From contig NZ_LOHZ01000042.1 of the NCBI RefSeq assembly GCF_001601575.1, positions 1-64,000 of the forward strand: DNA of 64,000 nt. The letters are read 5' to 3'. The notes under the pieces were generated by a model. It ran no database searches, was not told the origin of the DNA, and worked only from the letters and a program-made list of their open reading frames with translations. Both the position numbers and the translations under genes were made by a program. This stretch comes from Thermovenabulum gondwanense (lineage in GTDB: Bacteria > Bacillota > Thermosediminibacteria > Thermosediminibacterales > Thermosediminibacteraceae). Each line of letters starts with the position of its first letter. Position 1 is the first letter of the stretch. Shown in pieces: positions 45,217 to 52,045 of this stretch.

Positions 45217-45514
45217 TTTCATCCCCTTCCCAATCTCCGCGTCCTCTTAAGCTTTCCATATTATGGACATGGACATGTTCACCTTTTTTAATATCTGCAG
45301 TCGCTCTCCCAATTACCTCACCATATTTAATAATTTCTTCTCCTCTTTTTATATCCCTTATTGCAAATTTATGTCCAAATTTAATATCGGACAGTAAAGC
45401 TATGTTTAAGTCATTACCGTTCAAATCTACTGTTACCTCCTCAGCTTCAATTAAATCTTTAACTGCCGTTGCCACATTATCCCGAGGATTTGCAATAACT
45501 GCAAATTTTTTCAA
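45194..45514 (-). CDS. UxaA-family SAF-domain small component
   Basis: A 106-residue SAF-domain protein matching the N-terminal part of altronate dehydratase and SuyA: KKFAVIANPRDNVATAVKDL, LLSDIKFGHKFAIRDIKRGEEIIKYGEVIGRATADIKKGEHVHVHNMESLRGRGD. The HVHVHN stretch is the family's conserved end. It pairs with the next gene as a two-chain enzyme. It is first in the operon, starts with TTG at 45514 after GGGAGGTG, and lies 50 bases from a sigma-54 promoter. Confidence 0.92.
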   Translation of the reverse strand: MKKFAVIANPRDNVATAVKDLIEAEEVTVDLNGNDLNIALLSDIKFGHKFAIRDIKRGEEIIKYGEVIGRATADIKKGEHVHVHNMESLRGRGDWEGDENENKRLC

Positions 45515-45564
45515 TTTAAAACACCTCCCTGTAATTTATTGATTTTTTTATTAATCTTACTAAA

Positions 45565-45580
45565 TGCAAAATAAATGCCA
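45565..45580 (-). promoter_or_regulatory. Sigma-54 (-24/-12) promoter of the acid-sugar operon
   Basis: The minus strand reads TGGCAT, five bases, TTGCA (45580-45565), matching the sigma-54 consensus TGGCAC-N5-TTGCW at ten of eleven positions. It points towards the SAF gene start at 45514. Confidence 0.85.
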
Positions 45581-45591
45581 CTTTAAAATAT

Positions 45592-45611
45592 TTAAAAGAA
45601 GCTTCTTTTAA
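45592..45611. repeat. Perfect 20-bp palindrome next to the sigma-54 promoter
   Basis: TTAAAAGAAG and its exact complement form an uninterrupted palindrome, 12 bases upstream of the -24 element. It could be an operator for a second regulator or for the activator. Confidence 0.75.
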
Positions 45612-45639
45612 TAAGTTTATTGTAGTAAATTGCTTCATA

Positions 45640-45680
45640 AGAATAAATTCCTGATGCAAAATGCATCAGGAATTTATTCT
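45640..45680. promoter_or_regulatory. Large palindrome, candidate activator (enhancer) site
   Basis: An 18-bp inverted repeat (45640-45657 with 45663-45680) surrounds five bases, AAAAT; its core is GATGC-AAAAT-GCATC. It overlaps the 3' end of the activator gene and lies 60-100 bases upstream of the -24 element, the usual range for an enhancer. The lack of a T-run on either strand makes it a poor terminator. Confidence 0.6.
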
Positions 45681-46721
45681 TTCAATCTTATATTTTTTTA
45701 TTTTTCTTAAAAGAGTTGTTCGATGTATTCCTAAAATTTTTGAAGCCACTGTAAGATTTCCATTGGTTTCTCTCAAGGTTTCAATTATTAATTTTTTTTC
45801 TTGATCTTCAAGGGTTAATTCTTTAGAAATATCTACATATTCTTCAGTATTTTCATAATAACCAATTAGGTCTTCTATATCGATGTATTTATTGTCACAA
45901 ATTGCACAAGCTCTTTCTATAATTCCTTCAAGTTCTCTGACATTCCCCTGATATTCTAAGGATAATAAATACTTTTTCGCATCTTCAGTAAAGCCTATAA
46001 TACACTTTTTCATTTTTAATGAACAATTTTTTAAAAAATACTCCGCTAATGGAATAATATCTTCCTTTCTTTCCCTAAGAGAAGGTAAATAAATAGAAAG
46101 AATATTAATCCTGTAAAATAAATCTTTTCTGAACCTACCTATTTTAATTTCCTGCAATAAATCTTTATTTGTAGCACAAATTATTCTAATATTTACCGGA
46201 ATTAATTTGTCATCGCCCAGGCGCATCACCTTTTTTTCCTGAATAACCCTTAATAGTTTTGATTGAAGCGATAATGGAATTTCCGAAATTTCATCTAAAA
46301 AAATTGTCCCGTTATGGGCCAATTCAAAAAGCCCTGCCTTACCTCCTTTTCTGGCACCGGTAAAAGCTCCTTCCGAATAACCAAATAATTCACTTTCCAA
46401 TAAATTTTCTGGCAAAGCCGCACAATTAATTGCTACAAAAGGACTGTTCTTCCTTTTGCTTTCGTTGTGTATACTTTGTGCAAAAATTTCTTTTCCCGTA
46501 CCCGAATCTCCAAAAATCAAAACGGTGGAATCTAATTGAGCATATTTTTTTGCAATATCGATACATTTTGACATTTTATCGCTTTTATGTATAATATCTT
46601 CAAACCTATAATTAGCCACAAAGCCATTTTCGTATAATTGACTTCTTATTTTTAACTCTGCCTTCATCAAAGTACTTACTTCCTGAAATGTAGCAACAGC
46701 CCCCATCACTTCGTTTTCCAC
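45666..46721 (-). CDS. Sigma-54-dependent activator lacking its sensor domain (5'-truncated)
   Basis: A 351-residue remainder of a PrpR-type activator. The AAA+ domain is complete: GDSGTGKE, FGYSEGAFTGARKGGKAG, GTIFLDEISEIPLSLQ, RKDLFYRINILSIYLPSLRERKEDI, and a Fis-type HTH (GNLTVASKILGIHRTTLLRKIKKY). The paralogue at 56151-58061 has about 290 residues more at the N-terminus. Here the frame is open for 19 codons upstream of GTG 46721 (to a TAA at 46779-46781) and still reads as the end of a PAS domain (FITYCSLRVPIIVENEVMGA), but no start or ribosome site serves it. Translation could begin at ATG 46667, 11 bases after AGGAAG. It is either a constitutive activator or a pseudogene; it lies just upstream of the sigma-54 operon. 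Confidence 0.82.
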   Translation of the reverse strand: MENEVMGAVATFQEVSTLMKAELKIRSQLYENGFVANYRFEDIIHKSDKMSKCIDIAKKYAQLDSTVLIFGDSGTGKEIFAQSIHNESKRKNSPFVAINCAALPENLLESELFGYSEGAFTGARKGGKAGLFELAHNGTIFLDEISEIPLSLQSKLLRVIQEKKVMRLGDDKLIPVNIRIICATNKDLLQEIKIGRFRKDLFYRINILSIYLPSLRERKEDIIPLAEYFLKNCSLKMKKCIIGFTEDAKKYLLSLEYQGNVRELEGIIERACAICDNKYIDIEDLIGYYENTEEYVDISKELTLEDQEKKLIIETLRETNGNLTVASKILGIHRTTLLRKIKKYKIERINS

Positions 46722-46844
46722 AATTATTGGAACTCTAAGGGAGCAATAAGTAATAAATTCATCTTCTTCACCGCTTTTTTATAATATTTTTTTAAGTATT
46801 GAAATAAAAAATCATAAATTTAATATAATTCTACCATAAAAAAT

Positions 46845-46896
46845 TTATAAAAAATAAAAAGCATTTATTCAGAGTTAAATCTGAAATAAATGCTTT
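46845..46896 (-). terminator. Terminator of the tRNA-Asp/Gly/Leu transcript
   Basis: AAAGCATTTATT-CAGA (46858-46873) pairs with TCTGAAATAAATGCTTT (46880-46896) with one bulge; on the minus strand TTTTTATTTTTT follows. It lies 17 bases after tRNA-Leu. Confidence 0.85.
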
Positions 46897-46912
46897 AAAT
46901 TACTACATTATT

Positions 46913-47001
46913 TGGTGCCGGGGACCGGAATCGAACCGGTATGGGTATTTCTACCCGCAGGATTTTAAGTCCTGTGCGTCTGCCTGTTCCGCCACCCCGG
47001 C
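46913..47001 (-). tRNA. tRNA-Leu (UAA)
   Basis: The minus strand gives an 89-base tRNA with acceptor GCCGGGG/CCCCGGC, anticodon loop ACTTAAAAT (anticodon TAA), a long variable arm (CGGGTAGAAATACCC), T arm GGTTCGATTCC and an encoded CCA. Confidence 0.96.
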
Positions 47002-47006
47002 AAATC

Positions 47007-47081
47007 TGGAGCGGAAGACGGGATTTGAACCCGCGACCCTCGCCTTGGCAAGGCGATGCTCTACCGCTGAGCCACTTCCGC
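47007..47081 (-). tRNA. tRNA-Gly (GCC)
   Basis: A 75-base tRNA with acceptor GCGGAAG/CTTCCGC, anticodon stem CGCCT-TGCCA-AGGCG (anticodon GCC), T arm GGGTTCAAATCCC and an encoded CCA. Five bases separate it from tRNA-Leu. Confidence 0.96.
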
Positions 47082-47085
47082 AAAA

Positions 47086-47163
47086 TGGCGACCCAGAAGG
47101 GGCTCGAACCCTCGACCTCCAGCGTGACAGGCTGGCGTTCTAAACCTGCTGAACTACTGGGCC
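47086..47163 (-). tRNA. tRNA-Asp (GUC)
   Basis: A 78-base tRNA with acceptor GGCCCAG/CTGGGTC, anticodon stem CCAGC-CTGTCAC-GCTGG (anticodon GTC), T arm GGGTTCGAGCCC and encoded CCA. It is first in the three-tRNA transcript. Confidence 0.95.
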
Positions 47164-47193
47164 ATTATTTAATAAGTCATTGCTGATAAAATT

Positions 47194-47222
47194 ATTATAT
47201 ATAATTTTATTTCAAAAGTAAA
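47194..47222 (-). promoter_or_regulatory. Possible promoter of the minus-strand tRNA operon
   Basis: The minus strand shows TTTACT (47222-47217), 17 bases, then TATAAT (47199-47194), 31 bases before tRNA-Asp. The -35 is weak. Confidence 0.45.
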
Positions 47223-47424
47223 GTACCCTAAAATCTCAATTGCCTTTTTCACGAATTAGATAAAATAATAACCCCATTTAAGCATTTGACATGTAGAGTT
47301 AGATTATAAATTTATTAAAAATGCAAATAGTACAAAGCAAAAAGCTCCATAAAGAATTCTATTGACCTTTGGTTTATTATATAATAGAATTATAGAACAA
47401 TTTATTGTCAGAGGAGGGGGTAAA

Positions 47425-47814
47425 ATGGTCCGAAAACGATTTGTTGCATTGGTCGGTTGTGAAAATTATTTCGGGTATAGAGTACTTAAGCCAGGAATGA
47501 TTGTAACCCTTGAAAAAGAGCCTAACAATGATTACGATACGGAAGCAATCAAAGTAACGGTCTACCCCTTAGGTAAAATAGGATATATTGCTAATAGTAT
47601 AAACACGGTCCCTAAAGGATGTTTCAGTGCTGGAAGAATTTATGATACTTTTCATAAAAAAACTAAAGGAATAATTAGATTTGTAACAAAAAATTGTGCA
47701 ATTATTGAACTTTTTGAAAGAAAACGCGCAAATTTTAATATAAAATTCACAATGATCTCTAAAATTAACCCTCCTTTCGATAAAAAACGCGAATTTCCTA
47801 TGGATCTAAATTAA
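47425..47814 (+). CDS. Small HIRAN-domain-like protein
   Basis: A 129-residue protein whose first 80 residues resemble a HIRAN domain: FVALVGCENYFGYRVLKPGMIVTLEKEPNNDYDTEAIKV followed by GKIGYIANS, matching the 'G..l.L..Ep.N.yD..AI.V...g..iGYi' pattern. HIRAN domains bind 3' DNA ends in HLTF-type remodelers and occur alone in bacteria, where their role is unknown. The C-terminal part (IIRFVTKNCAIIELFERKRANFNIKFTMISK) is not recognised. The frame opens at 47362, but ATG 47425 follows GAGGAGGGGG. It stands alone between two tRNA loci. Confidence 0.72.
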   Translation: MVRKRFVALVGCENYFGYRVLKPGMIVTLEKEPNNDYDTEAIKVTVYPLGKIGYIANSINTVPKGCFSAGRIYDTFHKKTKGIIRFVTKNCAIIELFERKRANFNIKFTMISKINPPFDKKREFPMDLN

Positions 47815-47921
47815 TATTCTCAATACTCATATTACGTATGGAGTATAAATAATTATTATTTTTTATTCTCAAAGAGTAATAGAACGAAACTGTGGGGCAT
47901 TAACAAAAAAATTATTTTTCA

Positions 47922-47950
47922 TTGACACTTCGTTAATGATTTTGTATAAT
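47922..47950 (+). promoter_or_regulatory. Consensus promoter of tRNA-Trp
   Basis: A perfect TTGACA (47922-47927) and a perfect TATAAT (47945-47950) are 17 bases apart and 35 bases before the tRNA, as expected of a strong stable-RNA promoter. Confidence 0.88.
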
Positions 47951-47985
47951 AATAATGCTCATAAAATTAAACAAATGCTATTTGC

Positions 47986-48061
47986 AGGGGAGTAGCTCAA
48001 TTGGTAGAGTAGCGGTCTCCAAAACCGTTGGTTGCGGGTTCGAGTCCTGTCTCCCCTGCCA
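47986..48061 (+). tRNA. tRNA-Trp (CCA)
   Basis: A 76-base tRNA with acceptor AGGGGAG/CTCCCCT, D arm AGCTCAATTGGTAGAGT, anticodon stem CGGTC-TCCAAAA-CCG (anticodon CCA), T arm GGGTTCGAGTCC and an encoded terminal CCA. Confidence 0.95.
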
Positions 48062-48115
48062 TTTTATTTTTATATAAATTAATAAAAATTAACATTAATA
48101 CTTACTGATCATCGA

Positions 48116-48168
48116 TTAAACAACCGGTTTTAGGATACAAAAACCTAAAATCGGTTGTTTAATTTTTT
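48116..48168 (+). terminator. Terminator after tRNA-Trp
   Basis: A 19-bp stem (48116-48134 with 48144-48162, one G-T pair) with a 9-base loop is followed by TTTTTT. The rest of 48061-48351 holds only the aor promoter. Confidence 0.9.
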
Positions 48169-48212
48169 CATTTCGCCCTTAAATTTCATATATTTAATAA
48201 TCAAGCTTATAG

Positions 48213-48241
48213 TTGACATTGGTTGTTTAATTTTCTATAAT
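48213..48241 (+). promoter_or_regulatory. Consensus promoter of the aor-moaD transcript
   Basis: A perfect TTGACA (48213-48218) and TATAAT (48236-48241) are 17 bases apart. The leader to the GTG start is about 105 bases; no known riboswitch fold was recognised in it. Confidence 0.82.
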
Positions 48242-48351
48242 TTTTTATAAAGTACGTATTTTTTTATTATTTTTGTATTTAATACATGTATATTTATGGG
48301 TAAAGGGGGGATATATTTTTTATCTTCAATAAATTATTTGGAGGTGTTATT

Positions 48352-50202
48352 GTGAAATTGGGCGGATATAAAAATAGAATATTGAGGGTAAATCTTTCTA
48401 ACTATACTTATTCAATTGAACCATTAAACGAAAAAATGATCTTAGATTTCATCGGTGGTCGCGGATTTGCAATAAAAATTCTATATGACGAGCTTAGGCC
48501 GGGTATTGATCCAATGAGTGAACAAAATAAATTAATTTTTGTTGCTGGCCCTTTAGCAGGAACAAACGCACAATCTTTTGGCCGCTGGAAGGTATTTTTT
48601 AAATCTCCGCTAACCGGTACATACTTTAAATCGTCCGGTGGAGGATATTTGGCAGCTGAAATGAAGTTCGCAGGATTTGACATCATTATTATAGAGGGTG
48701 TTTCTGACAAACCGGTATACCTTTGGATTCATGATGGAAAATGTGAGTTTAGGGATGCATCCTACTTGATGGGTTTAGATTGCGATGACACCCATACTTT
48801 AATAAGAGAAGAATTAGGCGATCCAAGAATTAGAATAGCATGTATAGGCCCAGCAGGTGAAAATAAAGTAAAAATATCAGGAATTTTCAGTGACCGCCGC
48901 GCTGCAGCAAGAGGTGGCGGTGGAGCGGTTATGGGCTCTAAAAATCTTAAAGCAATTGCCATAAGAGGTCATGAAAAAGTTGAAATAGCCGATCCGGAAG
49001 GTTTCTCGGAAGCTGTTAAAGCACAAATTCAAATGTATAAATCAAATCCAGCTTTTGAAGGATTTAAAGCCCGAGGGACACAAATTGCAGAATTTACAAA
49101 TCTGTTAGGAATGTTCCCTACCAAAAACTTTAGAGAAGGTGTTATTCAAGGCTGGGAAAACATTGAGGGAGAGGAATTTGATAAATATCGCGTTCGTAAA
49201 ACCGGATGCCACAGCTGTATGTTGCACTGCGGTAATCTTTCTAAAGTCAATTATGGGAAATATAAAGGAGCATGGAGCGAAGGTCCTGAATACGAATCAA
49301 TTTGGGCTTTTACCGGAACAATATCACTTCCGGATGTCGGTTTAACAATAGCACTCGATAAACTATGTGATGACCTTGGTCTTGACACGATTTCTACTGG
49401 AAGTTCTATCGGCTTTGCCTATGAGCTTTATGAAAAAGGTATAATATCAAAAGATGATACCGGTGGTTTAGAATTAGTATATGGTAATGACGAACCTCTG
49501 GTAAAACTAATAAAACAAATCGCATATAGAGAAGGTTTTGGAGATATTTTAGCAGATGGTACCCGGGAAGCAGCAAAGAAAATTGGTAAGGGAGCAGAAA
49601 AATATGCTATCCAAGTTAAAGGATTGGAATTACCTGCATATGATCCTCGTGGTGCAAAATCTCATGGTCTTAACTTATTAACTTCCAATATAGGGGCGGA
49701 TCATAATTCCGGATATGCTCCTCAGGAAATTTTTAACGTTCCGATTCCGAGACCAGTAGATCGTTTTGCAGTGGAAGGAAAAGGAGAAATAACAAAATTT
49801 AATCAGGATTTAACAGCATTTTTAGAAACAGGAATATTATGTAGTTTTCCTCCTTCAATGGGTATGATAAACGCCGAAGTATATGGTAAATTAGTATCAA
49901 CGATTACTGGAATTAAAGATTTTGATGACCCCGAATACATCTGGTTAGTTGGGGAACGAATATACAACTTAGAAAGAATTTTTAATGTTAGAGAAGGTTT
50001 CGGTAAGAAAGATGATAGTTTCCCATCACGCCTTATTAGTGAACCTCTTCCTTCAGGCCCGGCTTCAGGTCAAGTATTCGAACAGGACGATTTACTAAAA
50101 GATTACTATAAAGTAAGAGGATGGGACCTCGAGACGGGTGTGCCAACAAAAGATAAATTAAAGCAACTCGGGTTAGATTTTGCCTTAGAATATGGAAAAT
50201 AA
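48352..50202 (+). CDS. aor: Aldehyde:ferredoxin oxidoreductase (tungstopterin)
   Basis: A 616-residue enzyme that oxidises aldehydes to acids with ferredoxin, or runs in reverse. The N-terminal domain opens GGYKNRILRVNLSNYTYSIEPL and has IGGRGFAIKILYDELRPGIDP, GPLAGTNAQSFGRW and KSPLTGTYFKSSGGGYLAAEMKFAG, typical of tungsten bis-pterin binding. The 4Fe-4S ligands are Cys286, Cys289, Cys293 (CHSCMLHC) and Cys497 (GILCSF). YDPRGAKSHGLNLLTSNIGADHNSGY supplies further pterin contacts. GTG at 48352 follows GGAGGTG. It overlaps a MoaD-like gene by 11 bases. Cytoplasmic; substrate range is not evident. Confidence 0.95.
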   Translation: MKLGGYKNRILRVNLSNYTYSIEPLNEKMILDFIGGRGFAIKILYDELRPGIDPMSEQNKLIFVAGPLAGTNAQSFGRWKVFFKSPLTGTYFKSSGGGYLAAEMKFAGFDIIIIEGVSDKPVYLWIHDGKCEFRDASYLMGLDCDDTHTLIREELGDPRIRIACIGPAGENKVKISGIFSDRRAAARGGGGAVMGSKNLKAIAIRGHEKVEIADPEGFSEAVKAQIQMYKSNPAFEGFKARGTQIAEFTNLLGMFPTKNFREGVIQGWENIEGEEFDKYRVRKTGCHSCMLHCGNLSKVNYGKYKGAWSEGPEYESIWAFTGTISLPDVGLTIALDKLCDDLGLDTISTGSSIGFAYELYEKGIISKDDTGGLELVYGNDEPLVKLIKQIAYREGFGDILADGTREAAKKIGKGAEKYAIQVKGLELPAYDPRGAKSHGLNLLTSNIGADHNSGYAPQEIFNVPIPRPVDRFAVEGKGEITKFNQDLTAFLETGILCSFPPSMGMINAEVYGKLVSTITGIKDFDDPEYIWLVGERIYNLERIFNVREGFGKKDDSFPSRLISEPLPSGPASGQVFEQDDLLKDYYKVRGWDLETGVPTKDKLKQLGLDFALEYGK

Positions 50203-50479
50203 TGAATATATTAAAGTTAATGTAATGTTTTTTGGAGATTTGCGTAACTTAACAGGCACCCGTCAAAAAGAAATCACTACTAAAAAAGGAGTTAAATTAT
50301 CTGATTTACTAACCTTATTAGAGCAAGAATATCATTTTTCTTTTAAAAATTATATTGAAGATAATAAAGGCATAAGAATACTAATTAACGGTCAGGAATA
50401 CGAGCGATTGGGCGGAATTAATGCTTTATTGGGCGATGAATTCACAGTAGTTTTCTTTCCAGCTTTGTTTGGGGGCTAA
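50192..50479 (+). CDS. moaD: MoaD-family sulfur carrier for the pterin cofactor
   Basis: A 95-residue ubiquitin-like protein. It has the beta-grasp pattern VNVMFFGDLRNLTG, SDLLTLLEQEY, RILINGQEYERLGG, and ends FFPALFGG with the C-terminal Gly-Gly that is thiocarboxylated to donate sulfur to molybdopterin. Its start (ATG 50192) lies in the aor 3' end, so the two are co-translated, and it probably serves the tungstopterin of AOR. Nothing else of the cofactor pathway is in the window. Confidence 0.92.
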   Translation: MENNEYIKVNVMFFGDLRNLTGTRQKEITTKKGVKLSDLLTLLEQEYHFSFKNYIEDNKGIRILINGQEYERLGGINALLGDEFTVVFFPALFGG

Positions 50480-50480
50480 A

Positions 50481-50519
50481 AAACATGGGCAGGATTAGAA
50501 ATTCCTGCCCATGTTTTTT
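50481..50519. terminator. Bidirectional terminator between moaD and the exporter operon
   Basis: AAACATGGGCAGGA (50481-50494) pairs perfectly with TCCTGCCCATGTTT (50503-50516), giving T-rich tails on both strands. It overlaps the stop of the minus-strand adaptor gene. Confidence 0.92.
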
Positions 50520-52026
50520 ATATATTTGATTTTACAGTTATTTTTTCTCCCTCTTTCAGTCCATTTATAACTTCGACAAATTCACCATTTTTAATTCCTA
50601 TTTGTATTTCCCGAAGGGATGTTTTATTATTTTTTTCATCAATCACATTTACATAAAATTTATTCTCTTTTTTTACTATAGCAGAAAGCGGAACTATCAA
50701 AATACCTTCTCTTCTATCAGTTATTATTTCTACATTTGCATTCATCCCTGGTTTCACATCATTATTTTTTTCAATTAAAATTGTAACATCGTAAGTAGTA
50801 ACATCATTATTTTTTTTACCGATATCAGCTACCTTTTCCACTATACCTTTGCAAATTGTCCCTGGCAAAGAATCAAACGTTATATTTGCCGGCATACCCT
50901 GTTTTATTTTTACAGCATCTATTTCATCAAAAGGAACAATAATTTTAAATTCAGAATAGTCGGCTATCACTGCAATTGGTTTAGTTGCAAATAGATTTTG
51001 TGTAATATTATCTCCTTCCTTTACATTTATTTCAACTATTTTTCCATTAATTGGCGAATCTATTATGAGTTTTTCTGATTGACTTTTTCTTAATTGATAT
51101 TCTAAAAAGGCTTTTTTATAAGAAATTAGAGCTTTTTCTTTATCTTTTATAATATTGTCATCATTTACAACAAATATTGCTTCCCCCTTTTTTACTTTAG
51201 AACCTTTAATAAAATTTATTTTCGACACATAACCATTTACCTCTGAAACAATATCCTTTTTCTCTGGCTCCATTATTAAACCAGCTTGAACACTTTCTTC
51301 CACACCTTTAACTGTCTTTACTTTTATTATCGCATTAGGATCTTTATTATCACTAAAATAGTTCCCATCTATTTCTACAGTAATATAATAAAATATCGCT
51401 CCGTTTTCTTTTATTTCTCCTTTTTTGTTTATTTCTTTAACCTTTCCTTTAATTTTAAAGAAAGAATCTGTAAAAAATACCTCTGCCTCTTGCCCTGATT
51501 TAATATTTTTAATTTGTTCTCCATTGAAAGGAGCTTTTACATATGTTTTATCTGGGTTTATACTAATTTTTGCCAAAGTTGCTCCTGTATTAATTTTATC
51601 CCCTACATCTACATAAATTTCTTCAATATAACCGTCATTTGGGGCTTTTATTATATACTTTTCTTCCGATGAAGTTATTTCATCTAAGTAGATTTCCTGC
51701 TCTTTTAAATTTAATTCTGCTTTTTTAAAATTTACTTCTATTTCCTCGTTAGTTAATTCCAATAATTTTTCTCCTTTTTGCACAAAATTATTTTCATTTT
51801 TATAAATTTTTTTAACAATTCCGTTTATTTCCGGATAAATAAATGCAATATCTTTTGCATTTACAGTTCCTTCTTCCTTCACAATAACATCAAGGTTACC
51901 TTTTGACACTACATAAATATTGCTTTGAACTACGTTAGTACTTTTTGTTATCAAATTGTAAACTATTCCCAAAAGGATTAATAATAAAATGGCCACATAA
52001 ATAAAATAGTTTTTTTTGAATTTCAT
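50518..52026 (-). CDS. MacA/HlyD-type periplasmic adaptor-like protein with a doubled core
   Basis: A 502-residue exported protein anchored by one N-terminal helix (about residues 7-25). It has two tandem adaptor-type modules: first VKEEGTVNAKDIAFIYPEINGIVKKIY, a coiled-coil stretch and IKAPNDGYIEEIYVDVGDKINTGATLAKI; then KDIVSEVNGYVSKINFIKGSKVKKGEAIFVV, a helical stretch and IDSPINGKIVEINVKEGDNIT. A beta-barrel and membrane-proximal domain follow (GMPANITFDSLPG, VKPGMNANVEI, LREIQIGIKNGEFVEVINGLKEGEKI). In Gram-positive bacteria such proteins work with MacB-like ABC exporters for peptides or lipids. It is 20 bases from the permease gene. Confidence 0.85.
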   Translation of the reverse strand: MKFKKNYFIYVAILLLILLGIVYNLITKSTNVVQSNIYVVSKGNLDVIVKEEGTVNAKDIAFIYPEINGIVKKIYKNENNFVQKGEKLLELTNEEIEVNFKKAELNLKEQEIYLDEITSSEEKYIIKAPNDGYIEEIYVDVGDKINTGATLAKISINPDKTYVKAPFNGEQIKNIKSGQEAEVFFTDSFFKIKGKVKEINKKGEIKENGAIFYYITVEIDGNYFSDNKDPNAIIKVKTVKGVEESVQAGLIMEPEKKDIVSEVNGYVSKINFIKGSKVKKGEAIFVVNDDNIIKDKEKALISYKKAFLEYQLRKSQSEKLIIDSPINGKIVEINVKEGDNITQNLFATKPIAVIADYSEFKIIVPFDEIDAVKIKQGMPANITFDSLPGTICKGIVEKVADIGKKNNDVTTYDVTILIEKNNDVKPGMNANVEIITDRREGILIVPLSAIVKKENKFYVNVIDEKNNKTSLREIQIGIKNGEFVEVINGLKEGEKITVKSNI

Positions 52027-52045
52027 AAATTAACCCCCAAACATT

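Noticed and set aside
45640-45680. Palindrome as terminator of the sigma-54 activator gene
   Set aside because: The hairpin is strong but no T-run follows on the minus strand and the stop codon lies inside it; an enhancer role is favoured.
46895-47186. Open frames on both strands across the three tRNA genes
   Set aside because: They are fully explained by tRNA-Leu, tRNA-Gly and tRNA-Asp and carry no protein family signal.
47362-47425. Longer start of the HIRAN-like gene at 47362
   Set aside because: The added 21 codons overlap the promoter-like region and lack a ribosome site, while GAGGAGGGGG precedes ATG 47425.
48242-48351. Molybdenum/tungsten cofactor riboswitch in the aor leader
   Set aside because: The leader is AT-rich with no multi-stem structure resembling that class; nothing supports it.
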